Shown here in pieces: positions 11,620 through 23,959 of a stretch of 64,000 bases of DNA. Below the pieces are notes generated by a model. That model did no database searches, was not told the origin of the DNA, and saw only the letters and a program-made list of their open reading frames with translations. The stretch's first letter is position 1; each line of letters opens with the position of its first letter. The stretch is from the NCBI RefSeq assembly GCF_008831285.2, contig NC_045140.1, positions 8,120,505 to 8,184,504 of the forward strand, read 5' to 3'. This DNA comes from Nymphaea colorata. Lineage: Eukaryota; Streptophyta; Magnoliopsida; Nymphaeales; Nymphaeaceae. Made by a program: the position numbers and the translations under genes.

Positions 11620-12010
11620 AATCGCTACTGTATGTTTCTTTGTCAGATTCTGTTTCAGTCTCAGTTTCGTAAATCATTTCATTTTCTGATATATCTTTTT
11701 CTTGTAATAGGCTTATTTCAATATAATCTTCCTCTATGATTTTTGCTATTTTCTCTTTTATAGGTTGTCCACAGTTCCTCGTTATATGTCCTATTTTTCC
11801 ATGATTATAACATTTGCATTCTTTCAGGTTTTTGGGATATTTGTTTCTATTTCTTATATAATATATTTTTCTTTCTTTGAAATGTTTTTCGTATTCTTTA
11901 TATTTAGTCCTAAGTTTTTTAATTTTCTTTTTCTTATATTTGTAGTTTCTGGATCCACAACCTATTTGTGGTGTCCCATATTCTATAGAGCCTTTATAAG
12001 GATCTCTCAT
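11612..12010 (-). pseudogene. Caulimovirid coat-protein-like region with altered zinc knuckle
   Basis: A 132-codon minus-strand frame with the layout of the C-terminal part of caulimovirid coat proteins. Residues 22-60 are very Lys/Arg-rich (nucleic-acid binding). Residues 67-80 (11771-11812) form a retroviral-type knuckle. Residues 88-132 are an acidic Glu/Asp/Thr tail. The knuckle reads C-x2-H-x4-H-x4-C: the second Cys of the usual CCHC is His (CYNHGKIGHITRNC). Related upstream coding exists only in pieces with stops, so the coat protein is not intact. LTR-retrotransposon Gag is an alternative, but the long basic tract plus acidic tail favours a caulimovirid. Confidence 0.6.
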
Positions 12011-12739
12011 AATTCTTTTTTAGTTTATTTTCCTTGGTATACTTTATACATGATTTTTTATACCATTGCCTTAAAACTTCTATCATTGCTCCTAATGTGT
12101 CTTCTTTTGGCAGATTTTCTTTATAGTTTTTAATGATGCTTTCATATATTGTTTTAGGTAATTTTTGGTAAAACCATCTTAATACTATGGTTTTGTCAGT
12201 TTTACTAATTATGTGTTATAAAAGTATTGGCTATATAGTGTGATATAATCATCTAAATAACACATATTGCATATTGTTAAAGATATGAGGTTGTTCCTAG
12301 CTGTTTCTTTATTTCTATTTTTATAGTCTTGATCTATATTTGCATGTACCAATTCTACTTTAATTGTGGCTACATAATTTTTCTTAAGGTTTTGTTGTAA
12401 CATTACCTTTGTCATATGTTTCTCCTCTTAATGAGTCTTTTATTGATCCATCTAGTTGTTCGAACCATAATTTTACATTTCCTATGAATGAGTTTTCTAT
12501 GTATTTTGGTATAGTTTTTGTATCCATTTTTGCTTCTGTTATATGTTGTCATATTTCGGCTTTCCATATTTGTATTTTTTCTAGTATATTTTTGGCTTTG
12601 TCTAAATCTAATATCCCTACTTCATGTAATTTTGTATTTGGTGTGTCTTTGAGTCTCGATTCCCATAACCTCTTGTATATTCTTTCTGTGGTTCACTCAT
12701 TGTTCTTCTACGTTCGAAGTGTTTTTCTTTAATCGGTTC

Positions 12740-13138
12740 TCATCGTATATTCTCTTCTTCCACTGTTTCTTTTGGTGTGGTGTTCATATTAATTTCAGCA
12801 TTTTCTTTTTTCCATGAGTTTTGTATAATAATGCTTTTGTTGTCTTCGTTTGCACTTAACTCTTCTTCGGTACTTTTGTTTATTCCATATATGTTTACAT
12901 CTTGCTCTTTTTCTGTAATAATGCCATCTTCTTGTACGGTTGTTTTCTTTTGGATCTTTGTTATTTTTTCTGCTGTTTTATGTGGTATCTCAGTTATTTG
13001 TTTTTGCATTTCTTTGTTTTGTTCTTTAATGTCTTTTAGTTCCTTTATTATCCGTTCAAATCCTTTATCCATCTTTTCTATTATTCTTTCTAGCAGTTCA
13101 TTTGTTTTATTTTGTTGGTATGTTGGGCAACCTTGCAC
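12740..13138 (-). pseudogene. Coiled-coil region of the caulimovirid relic
   Basis: A 132-codon minus-strand frame. Residues 10-70 have strong heptad-like Leu/Ile spacing among Lys and Glu (LLERIIEKMDKGFERIIKEL), and an acidic Asn-rich stretch follows. Caulimovirids have a coiled-coil N-terminal coat segment or a separate virion-associated protein with such a helix. Position upstream of the knuckle frame agrees with either. Confidence 0.45.
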
Positions 13139-13230
13139 TGACTGTGATATACCAGCATGGCAACCTTCATTTTGCCATACCTTTTTTTTCTGTTTTTTCT
13201 TTCCTATTTTCTATATGTAGTCTAGTCATT

Positions 13231-13395
13231 CTATCTAACTCCTTCTATCAGCAAATCTTCTTCATTTGTTACGAGTCTTAGATCTTCTTCATGTATTTCT
13301 AAAAATTTTCTTCCTAAATTTGTTTTAATTAGCCTAGGCCTTTCTTTGTAATAGTATATTTTTTGTGATGATACTTTGTATTTTTTATTATTCAT
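13231..13395 (-). CDS. Short basic ORF at the 5' side of the caulimovirid relic
   Basis: A 54-codon ATG-to-stop minus-strand frame (start at 13395, stop at 13231-13233). The peptide is Lys/Tyr-rich at the start and Glu-rich later (LGRKFLEIHEEDLRLV). It is intact while its neighbours are broken. Its position just upstream of the coiled-coil frame suggests it belonged to the viral genome. No function can be assigned, and survival of so short a frame may be chance. Confidence 0.3.
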   Translation of the reverse strand: MNNKKYKVSSQKIYYYKERPRLIKTNLGRKFLEIHEEDLRLVTNEEDLLIEGVR

Positions 13396-13720
13396 ATAAA
13401 CGATTCTGTTATTATTCTACCTATTACTATTACTAGATTCTCATTATAAATGGCTGTTTGTAACTCTGATATATACTTTAGATTTTTATCAAGTTCCAAA
13501 GTCTATACCTCTGGTTTCTTATTTTCTAGATTTCTAATAAGATTTAGTAATGTATTTTAGATTAGTGTCTGGTTTTCTATTATCAGTTCTATGTTTGTTC
13601 TGATGTTTGTCGTAGGTTCGCTTATGTGTTTTCTACTAGATTCAGGCATCGTTTTTTGTTCTGGCATCTTGTTTTTCTGGAACATTTTTGTATCCTCCCT
13701 AGGCCTTCTTTACCCTCGTT

Positions 13721-16700
13721 TCCTCATGTTATTCAGCCTATCTGTGTATATTGCTTGACCTTATACCCACCTTTGGAGTCTCTTTTAGTTCTAGAATAGT
13801 AATAGCTCTGTGTAGTTTAGCACGCCTCTGCTAATCCCTCAACCTCACCACATGGCTTCTTGTTTCCCCTAACAGCCTTTTGCCTCAAATGGGTACTCCA
13901 TTTTGCCTTTGTCTCTTGGTTTTTGGGATTTGGCAACTTGTTCCTACTATTCCAAACAGATTTATTACGTTTTCTAGAAACCTTAAAGCCCTAGTATGGA
14001 TATGTGTCAACCCATATACACATCTATTCTTTATAACATGCTTTCACTCAAGCAAATCGGACTTCAGGAAGATAAACTATTTATTCCACACAGAGAAACA
14101 TAAAGTACATACATACCATAAGGTCAGAGGCTTCTGATGCAGCCATGCTTCTTACATCCGTGATATTGTCTGGAGCATCCTCCATGACTATCTTGCTGTG
14201 CTTAACTATGTTACAATAATTCACTCACCTAACTACCTTGCCCTCATTAAACATTTAGACCATGTCTGTTTTTAAGTGCTCTATTAAAAAGTCACTAGTA
14301 TAGGTCAATGTAAAATGTATGAAAATGTACAAATAAAAAATTTATTAAAATTTGATGCCAAAATCCTGGATTCAGCTCGAGTCACATTCATTAACCTTCC
14401 TAGCTACCACAGAGTATTAAGGGCATGCATACTATTGATGCTTCGATACTTGTTATGCACAAAATGCTTTTAAGTAAAAAAAAAAAAAAACCAATTACCC
14501 ATAATGAAAAGAGGCTAAAAATTGGCGCCCCCATTGCATGGTAGTCAGCTCGAGAGACGGAGCCCCTTATGGCTGCATCAATATTGCAAATGGTCTATCC
14601 CGTCGTTTGGAAGGTTATTTTAAGAAAAAGAGAAAAGTAAATAAACCATGATTTGAAATAACTTATTGTTACGTTTTTTTATCTAATTTGTGTAAGCATG
14701 CCACTGTGATTCCCAAACAGCGTCAAATTTGATGCTTAAATTAGGTCCTATAAGCACAAAAATCAACAATCCAAGTGAAACCTTGAAAGCTGTAAGAGAA
14801 TTTTTACATATTAAAAATATGAATCTGTAGGTTCTTAGTCGTATAGTTCAGATTTAGAGGATTATATTTCGTAAAAAAAATTCAAAAATTGGTTTACGGC
14901 ACATAATTACATGAAAATTGAGTAAATATATTGCATATCAACCCATTTTCAGTGTTGCCATTGTGTTGAAGAGAGAGAGAGAGCCGATAAAATGAAAAAT
15001 ATATAACAAAATTGGGGGACAAGAAGTCCCATAGATACATAAGCAAACCGCAAAAATAAAAGCAAACAGACGAAAAAATACAATATAATGCACAGTAAAA
15101 TAAGAAAGGTGTGAAAAAAGAGGAAAGAAGGAATGACATTGTCACCCAACCACAGACGGACCACGGCGCCTTAGCCGAATGGCAAACTGGAAAGGAGGAA
15201 ACATTAAATGGGCTCAAAGGAAAAGGTATGATGCTTAAACCATATGCCTCAGACATGCACATCACACAGTGAAGCATGCACTTCAACACGGTAGTGCACA
15301 CGTTTGAAGACCAATTGTGCCCCACCATCATGTCATTCGTGCCCCACCATCATGTCTCAAGGTGCTTTGGCTTAAAAATGCCAAGTTCATGCCTTTAACA
15401 ACAATGGACCTAGGGTCCAGATCCAAAGTCATCATTGCCTCCCCGCATCAACTCTTTTAGAGGGGTCAACAAAAAGGGGAAGGGCGGACAACACACCACA
15501 TTACATATAAAAAAATAAATAAAAAGAGAAACTAGAAGACTCAAAAGAGAGATGAGGATATATTTTGGACTAGAATCGCCTGATTTTCATATGATTTCGG
15601 TGGTTCCTAAAAGAATCGCCCGATTTTCCATGAGCCTAGAATCGGCTCTTGATGCAAATCAGCAAAGGACCGATTGATGCAAATTGGCTGATTCAGGTCA
15701 ATTCGTATCAATTCTAATAACACTATAATAAAAAGAAAATGATCGAGGGGGAGAGAGAGTAAGAGAGTTGTTGTTTAGCAGCTACAGCAGAAAAGGGAAA
15801 AAAACAGAAATACGAAAAAAACAGGTCGCTACATCGCAGCAGCAAGGGTGAGAGAAGGGAGGAGAACATGGAGAGGCAGAAAGGAGGAGGGAAGAAGAAA
15901 ATTAATGGAAGGGAAAGGGGAAGGGAAAACAAAGAAGGAATAAAGGAAATAAAAAAAAAAGCAAAGCAAGTATCCAACAGAAGCAGCAGCTTTCCAACTA
16001 AATTCCTACCCGTAACCTGTTAAAGTTTAGTTTATTTTCAACCAAATCAACTGATTCAGTTTGATTTGAATTGCATCAACCAGTTCTTATGAACTGAACT
16101 AGTGGCACAAGCGAACTAATCCCAAGTCAGGGGGCGATGGACATAACAAGTCAGACATAGCAAAAAGGCAAACCAGACGTGATTCATAGAGTCAAACTCT
16201 GACTCGATGAATTCACAATGAGTTTAGCCTTCGACTCCACTCACTGATCTCATTCATTTCAATATAAACAACATTAATCAACCGATTCTATATAGAATTC
16301 AATTATAAAACAATATAGTATATAAAATAAATATTAACGAAAAACTTTTCAATGTGTCTCATAAACGATATTCCCATTTAAGGTTGGAAAAATGAGTCAA
16401 TAATTGCAAGGGGAAAGACCTTACTTGCTGTATTTTATTTGGTTGGTTGTTATTTCAAATTCGAGTGATCTGTTCTTGGTGAGCCATAGCAATTGTGCTC
16501 ATAATTCGGTCATTTTGGTTGGAATTTATTGTAGACTTTTAGCGGTTCCTTCTTATCTCTTTCTTCTATGAACTTCCGTTATGAAAGAAATTTTACTTTC
16601 CATTTACATGTTCTATAGAGCATAGAAATGCTATTCCTATACATTATACATGTATATATATACATATATATACTTTAGCTTTACTAGAAATACTGTTTAG

Positions 16701-17100
16701 AAAAAATACTAATAGTAAGTTAGTAGGACTGTTGATACACAAGCTAGATATAACAATAGATAAAAGAAGTTAGCCATCCCCCTATATATTTAATACATTC
16801 TCCTAGAAACAAACTTGCAAATTGCTAGTCTAGACCAAAATGCTTCCCATTTCATATTACCTCTATCTTGCCCAACAACTTTAAGTATCTAGTGAGTTTC
16901 CAGCCCCCATTGTTCATTTTTTGTCATCCTTCCTGAAAACAACATAATGTATTGGTTTTAATTTCCTTCCTCAAAGTTAGATGAATGCACTCCTTTTGTC
17001 TACTTTCAATTTAGGAAGAGAAATGGGTCCTTACAAAGCCCCACAAGCTAACTAAAACATCATGTCTATTGTTGTTTCTAACTTTCCAAATAAACTAAAT
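13721..17100. other. Mostly featureless intergenic stretch
   Basis: No gene recognised. Contents are a 14-16 bp poly(A) run near 14478, a short (GA)n run near 14975-14985, an A/G-rich stretch at 15740-15970 that creates Pro/Phe-rich frames on the minus strand, and a loosely repeated GAATCG/CGATT motif at 15560-15700 of the kind found at some transposon ends. Confidence 0.35.
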
Positions 17101-17330
17101 AGAGACATGGTAACTATTTTCTCAACATCATGTCTATTGTTGTTTCTAACTTTTGAAATTGTGATTGAATCACCAGTTGAGTTCTTTTGAATAAATTTGA
17201 CTTTTGCAGTCTGTTCACCCTAAATTGGATAGTACTTGTTTTCCATATGCTCTTACATATTGGACAAGCATGAAACAAATGTTTCACTTTCTCCTCAGCA
17301 AACTTGTAAAGGCACATTAGGAATACAGAC
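17100..17330 (-). pseudogene. LINE or zf-RVT fragment
   Basis: The minus-strand frame at 17114-17317 contains CLYKFAEEKVKHLFHACPIC followed by KSIW, the pattern of the zinc-binding reverse-transcriptase (zf-RVT) region (Cys..Glu..His-Leu-Phe..Cys..Trp). Nothing of the polymerase is recognisable around it, so it is a short decayed piece, independent of the copy at 6.7-7.5 kb. Confidence 0.55.
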
Positions 17331-17374
17331 CTTGTTCAAGTAGCCTAATAATACAACAATGTTGTGAACTGTTG

Positions 17375-17615
17375 GCAATATCCCCCTTTAGCTATTGGGA
17401 ATTGAACTCCCAATTGTCTATGACCATTGGGGAAAGTCCTGTGGGAAATTTTATTGCTTACGGCCCAAGTAGTTGGCATTGGCCATTGTCTTTGCCAATG
17501 GTATACATAAATTATGGGAATTTCCATCCATCACAACAGTTGGGAATTCTTGTAATTCTCAACAACTATGGCAGTTGGGAATTCTTATGATTTCCAACAA
17601 GCATAACTGTTGGGA
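17375..17615. repeat. Cluster of imperfect TTGGGAATTC hairpin repeats
   Basis: The words TTGGGAATT, CAGTTGGGAATTCTT and their near complements (CAACAACTATGG, AACTCCCAATTG) recur at least five times, so each can pair with a neighbour. It looks like a small MITE-like or minisatellite block. No target duplication was identified. Confidence 0.4.
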
Positions 17616-18231
17616 ATTTTAATGTCTTTCTAGCATTCACATAGTCTTCTAAAAAAACTTTTAAAAGGACAAAGAACAGAAACACTAAACAATCATAGTT
17701 GAATGTCTAACCCACTACTAATGGAATGATGGCAAATTACCACAATACCAAAATGACACCTTGGTGTAACCAATAGCTGATGTAGATGGTACAGCTTTGA
17801 CAAGATTTGTTAGTATTTACATGAAAGATTGCATAACAAAAATAGGTAGTATGGTCGGTCAACATAAATAGAATATCAGAAGAACTTGAAACTTAGAAAG
17901 TGCGCAAAAAGGCATGCATATCAAAGAAAGCATCTGTGCTAACTTTATCGGAGATTTTCCAAGCCTCAGTCACGTTTTATTTTAACAAATTGTTGTAGCT
18001 TTTTACATAGTGAGGATAAAGATAGCAACCACACAAGTCCTAGTCGAAATTCAACACTTGCTTGAGACAAAGCACATAAGAGCACTACTAAAGTTCATGG
18101 GTGCTTACTAAATGTGAAGCATGTACAAGTGTTTCTTTACCTACAATGCACAAGAATGCTCTCATGAATAATGTATCTATACAAATGTAAAAATGAGAAT
18201 TTACTAACTAATATTTCTTACAAAATAAGAG

Positions 18232-20136
18232 TTTGGAGCATCTTCTTTCAAATCTTTTCAATATTGTTGACAGCACAAAAAACCTCAAAATGTAACAAAG
18301 ACTCATTTTAAGAACAAATAAGGAATAAAAAGTATGGACTATATTAGCAAAGTTTAACAAAGTCCAATGTCACCAATGAAATAAGGAATAACATAAACAA
18401 TGTCCACTTTTTGCATCATTTAAAAAAAAAATATTTCTTTCATATATCATTTTGAGCAATGTTTTGTTGTTTGACTGGCCAAGGCAGATTCTCTAAGAAA
18501 CTGGAGTTGTTGTTTCAAGCTTGCAACTTATTGTTTCAATGAGCTTTTTTTTTTCTCAAGTTAGACTGCCCTTTCTTATGCAACCTCTGCCCATTTGGAA
18601 GAATTAGCAGCTTCCTGTTCATAAGTAAATCAACTTTGTTGTGGATCAAATACGTATGTGGAGTTTGTCCTAATTCATAGGTGCACACGTGTCAAGGATG
18701 TACTCATCCCACGATAGTTTCATAGACATTAATACAGCTTGGGTTGTCATTAGAATATTGAAGTTACAAAGATCTTAACCTTTTAAGTTTATCGTACATT
18801 AAACAAATAACAAAAAACAATCGTCAAAAGTTAAGACCACATAATTAAGAAATGCACAAAGAACTATGTACAATGAAATATCACATACAATCAAATCTAT
18901 AGACTATTAATTTATTATTGGATTTTTGTCTATTGTCTAGTATGTCTCTATGAAGACATTCATGTGGGTATCATTCTGATATAAACTAGTAAGACATAAA
19001 TATTAATTATTCTTAGTCGAAAAACAAAAAACATGCTTATAAATGGAATCTACATGTCATATCCATTCATCCAAAACTCTTACCATGCTTCTTGATTCTA
19101 CTGTATGTATCTGGACACTTTAACTTGACCCTGTTTTCCTTGTTCTTCTTTGACTTTGTCCACAATTCAATAATTACATTATGAACTGCATCTATTATGC
19201 AATGAAACATATAACTAAATTTATTATACCTACCTACCACTTTGGTGAATTCTATCTCTTTCGAAATCTTTACATTGTTTAGGGTCTACTCTATCCCGAT
19301 CTTCCATGTCTATGTTCACACAATCCTTATCTTTTTCTAATGGATCAAATTACTTTTTCCTCAGTTCACATTTGTACCATCTTCAACTTTCATTCAACTT
19401 TAACATGACCCACCATTCCTTATTTTTGCCTAATTCAAATTTTTGCCTACCTACACACAAACAAATAGATTTTTAAAAAAAAATTAGCCAAGTATTATAA
19501 CTTATTGGAGCCCATTGCCCATTGAGTGCTAATGTTCTCAAGAAGCTAGTCAATGTTGATGCATTGTCTTTAATTGTTTGTCCAAGTTCATTACATTTGA
19601 GTTTTGTCTTCTAGTCATTTTTCATATTGGCTACTTTTAAACATCTACTTTTGTCACAACTCTTATATTTTGCATGAATTATATCTGTCACAAATATCAA
19701 ATACCATATATGAAAATAAATATACAACAATAAAAAAACACATCTTAGGTAACAATCATATCTGTACTAGCATTTGATGTTTCAATAGTTGTCATAGGGG
19801 ATAGTTGTAATCAAAGAAAGACTAATAGCCATTCCACTTAACACAAGGACCCATTCAATGAAAAAGTCCTTGTTCAAGTGTGGAGCATGATCCGTACTTG
19901 ATAGTCTTTCTTAATTTTCATGTTTTTTTAAAGGGCATTTATATCATTTTTAGCTTTGCATGTTTTGCCCTAATCTCATGTTTATGAGGGTACTGTATTA
20001 GCTTGTATTCTTTATTTTTTCATGATAGTGAAAAGCTGCTTTGTGTAAAGATAGTGAATGCAGGAGAACATTGTCTTCAAACCACATAATCTTTGTCTTC
20101 TTTCTCTTCTTCTGTTTTTCTCTTTCGTTCCTGCCA
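18232..20136 (+). repeat. 5' LTR of the Tnt1-like Copia element
   Basis: Collinear with the 3' LTR from its GAGCATCTT word (18238) to CTGCCA just before the primer-binding site. The first roughly 60 bp found in the 3' copy (27089-27148) are not seen here, so the 5' edge is lost or rearranged. The left copy also has about 55 bp near 18264-18318 that the right copy lacks. Confidence 0.7.
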
Positions 20137-20138
20137 AT

Positions 20139-20150
20139 TGGTATCAGAGA
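20139..20150 (+). other. Primer-binding site (initiator tRNA-Met)
   Basis: TGGTATCAGAGA lies two bases after the end of the 5' LTR. This is the standard minus-strand primer site of plant Copia elements and fixes orientation and LTR end. Confidence 0.85.
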
Positions 20151-20169
20151 ATGATTTGTGGCCAAGAGG

Positions 20170-22283
20170 AACATTGTGAACAAAGGCGATGGAGAATGAT
20201 AGGTGAATTTTCAAAAATTTGATGGCAAAGATTTTAAATTTGAAGGATGCAAGTCGAAAACTAACTATGTCAAAAGAAATAACATCAACCCATCACTGGA
20301 GTGAAGTGGACAACAATGTCACAAGAAGATTGGCAGTTGCTATATAGACAAGCACTTAAAGTTATTTAGTTGACACTGACCACGATCGTCAATGAGAAGA
20401 CCACCGTGGGCCTAAAGAAGGCAATAACTAATATGCATGAAAGCCTCAAATAAGGTTTATTTGATGCATAGTTCATTTAATTTGAAGATCCTTTGTCAAC
20501 ATTGGTTGAGAGTTGGGTGTGAATATAATTGCAGTGAGTAGTTATTATGGGTCTAACAAGTTGAAATTTAACAATGTTTTAGACGTGATTTTGGGTGAAG
20601 ATATTTGTAGAAGAGAACCACGAGAAACATTTGCTTCTACCATAAATATTCAAGGCAGAAAAAGGATGAATAAAACAAGTTAAGAAAGAGTTAGATCTAA
20701 ATTGAAAGGAAAAAGTTAATTCAAACATCGAGGAGAATGATGCTGGAATTATGGAAAACCAGGTCACCCAAAAAGGGATTGCATATTATTGAAAATGAAG
20801 AATCAATAGAAGGAAGAAGAATATGTAAATGTTGCCATGAAGGACATACATGATGCCTAGTTTTGAGTTTGTATAGCTTCAATGAAATCTTGGATTTTAG
20901 ATTCTGGTACATCTTTTTCACTCTACTTCATATGAGGAAAAATTATATCGCAGGCAACTTTGGAAAACATCTTGTAGATAATGAACCACTGGACATTATG
21001 GGGGAGGACGATATCCATATGCAATGCAAAACAAGCATGTATGAAAACTGAAGGATGTCCGACAAGTTTTGGGCTTGAAGAGAAATTTGGTTTGTATAGG
21101 TCAGCTTGACGATGAGGGGTATGTCACTATGTTTTTTGGAGGATGTTGGAAGATAACCAAAGCTGCAAAGGTGCAATAATTATAGCACGAGCCAACAAAG
21201 TGGGTACTTTGTACATATATGCTGACATTAAAGACACAGTGTTTGCAACAAAATGTGATAACAACTCGTTGCTATGGCAATTTATGTTTACACATATGAG
21301 TTAAAAATTGGTGAAAATTATGGCAGCAAATAATAAATTACACAATCTGAAATTTGTAAAAGTTAGACCTTGTGAAGATTACATCTCCGAAAAGCAGAAA
21401 AGGATATCCTTCTCCAAAGTCGGGTGACCACTAAAGAAGAAGAAATTAGAATTAGTGCATATAGATGTTTGGGGCCTAGCGCCTATTTGTTTCCTTAGAA
21501 GATCACTCTATTATGTCACGTTTAATGATAACTACACTAGGAATAAACATGACCCTCTATTCCCTTGAACTATAGAATACCTGAAAAGTCTGGACAGGAA
21601 AGAAGGTAAACCTTTTGCACTTGAGAACTTTTGGTTGTGTTTGTTATGTGCATATTGACTCTGATAACAAAGACAAGCTGGATCCAAAGTCAACAAGATG
21701 ATATTTCATTGGATATGATAACGATGAATTTAGTTTTTGGGATGATGAACAAAAAAAAATCATCATACATAAGGATGTAATTTGCAATAAAACAATGCTT
21801 TACAATGACAAAAACACCACTACTTCGAAAGTGATGAAAAATCAAGAGGTAGAAAGAGATTAGGTTGAAATGAAAGAGGTTTCTCAAGAGGATGTAGTAA
21901 AAAATAACTTCAAAAAAGTAGAGAACGACCATTAGAACAAGATCCTAGAACACCTTAAGTGCAGTTGAGGAGATCAAGTTGGACACCAAAGCCTACTCAT
22001 AGGTATTCCACTTTCTTGCGTTATTTATTGTTGATTGATGATGGTGAACAAAAACTTGGTTGCTGACTGAGCTACTAATTGAAAAAAGGGCTCTACATAA
22101 TAAATGGGTCTATCAAATAAAGGAGGAAGTTGATGGTAGTAAGAGGTACAAGGCAAGGTTAGTGGCAAAGGGTTTTTAGGGAAAAGAAAGTATTGATTAC
22201 ACTAAAATCTTCTCTTCAGCTGTTAAATTGACTACAATTAGATTAGCGCTGAGTTTGGTTGCAGTTGAAAATCTATACCTAGA
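20170..22283 (+). pseudogene. Copia gag-protease-integrase-RT (first half), broken
   Basis: Pieces in three frames. The gag has a zinc knuckle reading CWNYGKPGHPKRDC (about 20740-20785; second Cys changed to Tyr). The aspartic protease has WILDSGTSFS (about 20890). A GAG-pre-integrase stretch lies at 21270-21410. The integrase start ELVHIDVWG (about 21455) is followed almost directly by sequence from its C-terminal side, so the catalytic middle is deleted. The reverse transcriptase start NKWVYQIKEEVDGSKRYKAR (about 22100) reaches to VENLYL at 22279. The sequence best resembles the tobacco Tnt1 type of Copia polyprotein. Confidence 0.8.
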
Positions 22284-23200
22284 TGTTCGCATCCCTAAAA
22301 TTTCTTTGGTTTTTGGAATGCTCCCGAAAAATAGTTTTTGTTTTGAAGATGAGAAAGAAATGTACTCGCCCGTCGGTACGAGGATTGACCGTTCTCGGTG
22401 CCTTTTTCAGGGTAATCAATCCAATGGCTATGTCTATTATTGATGCATTTCATTTTGGCTTAAATATCTTTTCACTCTATATGCGGTGTAGTGCTTTGAG
22501 AAAATGTTAAAGACTTGATGTTTCAAGATTTTAAGAAAGTTTTATAAAGTGTAAAACATTTTGATTTTGAGAAGTTCTTTATAAATATTTGGAACTTTAG
22601 AGATTTATTTTTGAAGTCGCTTTAGTATTCTCTCAAGACTTAAGTAGGTTTGAGATTTTGCTCTAATTCGGTTACCACCTACTTAGAGTTTCATCTCTTC
22701 TTACTTAAGTTATTTGGAGTGGTGCTTGTGATTATAAGTGATGTTAAGTGAGTGGAATGCATGAATGCATTGATCCTATATGATTAAAGCATTCCTACCA
22801 CAATATTCATCTAAAAGCATTTCTACCATAACATACATATAAGATTTTTGTTTTTAAAGTTATCATAAATATTTTACAAAGAAAGAAAAGTTTTTTTTGA
22901 AATTGGATTGAGGTTGTAGACCATCAAGCATGATTCCAATATTGGGTCATTACTTGAACTTTGGTCTTGATGACGTTGGCATATAGAAGGATCATGAGAG
23001 AAAAATGTTTAAAAGAATGGAAAAGTTAAAATACTCTCATAGAAAGAAGGAAAGACAAAGAGAGAGAGAGAGAGATTTTAGAGAAATGCATATATACGTT
23101 TACATATTATCACACATACACGTATATGAAAGTCGGTAAAAATGATATTGATTTGAATAGAAAGAGAGATTTAAAAAAAAAAGAAATGGAGAAATGTATG

Positions 23201-23204
<4 letters not shown>

Positions 23205-23241
<37 letters not shown>
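23205..23241. repeat. (TA)n microsatellite
   Basis: Uninterrupted alternating TA run preceded by TATG repeats, inside the giant LTR-like unit. Confidence 0.95.
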
Positions 23242-23245
<4 letters not shown>

Positions 23246-23959
23246 GAAATTTGTGGATGAAAGTATTTGACATGAAAAGAGAAATAAAAGATTCTAGAGA
23301 GAAAAAATAGAACACATGTATATGTGAAAATTTGTAAAACAGCATATGGAAACATAGAGATGGAAGAATGAAGGAAATCATCATGTGCATACATATGTAT
23401 ATAACATGTATATACATATGTCCCTTTATGAGATTAAAAGTAACTTAAAACATCTAACTTTAAGTTTGATGTAGGCCGGAGGAGAAGCTTGGACCCATGC
23501 AAGAGTCTAAGCCAAGTCCCCAAAGCCATATTAGAAAGAATTCCTTCAAAAATATTTTGGAAACCATGATCCTAAACATTTTTATATATGAACATAAGAC
23601 ATAGTTACTTCATTTGTTACAAGGGAATATGTTTCTTCCACCGTTTGGTATAAAAGAAAAGCAAACCACACGATAAGACGCTCATTAGAGTTTCTAATCA
23701 GGAGATTAAAAGGAAACTAACGCAAAATGACATAAAAATGCATTTTAATATGAACAAATTCATGAAGGTTTTCTGGGCTAAACAAGCCCCAACCTCAAAA
23801 CTTAATCAATACAATAATAAAGAGAGAATCTCAAACTACACTCTCATTCTCACCGTGTATTCACATATATAAATAGAGAGAAATTAAGCCACTGCGAACA
23901 GTATCTCTAAAATAATGCAACATTCAAGTAGTAGAGAGTACATATTCAATCATAGAATG

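Larger units (their letters stand above)
10650..13720 (-). mobile_element. Endogenous caulimovirid (plant pararetrovirus) relic
   Basis: This AT-rich block differs sharply in composition from its neighbours (coding strand A-rich, complement T-rich). On the minus strand it carries, in order, a short basic ORF (13231-13395), a Glu/Lys coiled-coil frame (12740-13138), a Lys-rich frame with a zinc knuckle and acidic tail (11612-12010), a frame at 11320-11619, and a Lys-rich frame ending near 10933. This fits the coat to movement part of a Caulimoviridae genome. Protease and reverse transcriptase are not seen. Many stops and frameshifts separate the pieces, so it is a dead fragment of an old integration. 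Genus assignment is open. Confidence 0.6.

Noticed and set aside
11239-11739. 166-codon hydrophobic plus-strand frame
   Set aside because: It is the complement of the A-rich caulimovirid relic; Phe/Tyr/Leu-rich composition is what the T-rich strand gives by chance.
12777-13220. 147-codon plus-strand frame rich in Phe, Ser and Cys
   Set aside because: Shadow of the minus-strand coiled-coil frame in the viral relic; no domain.
23100-23417. Minus-strand frames with (IY)n repeats
   Set aside because: Created by the (TA)n microsatellite.
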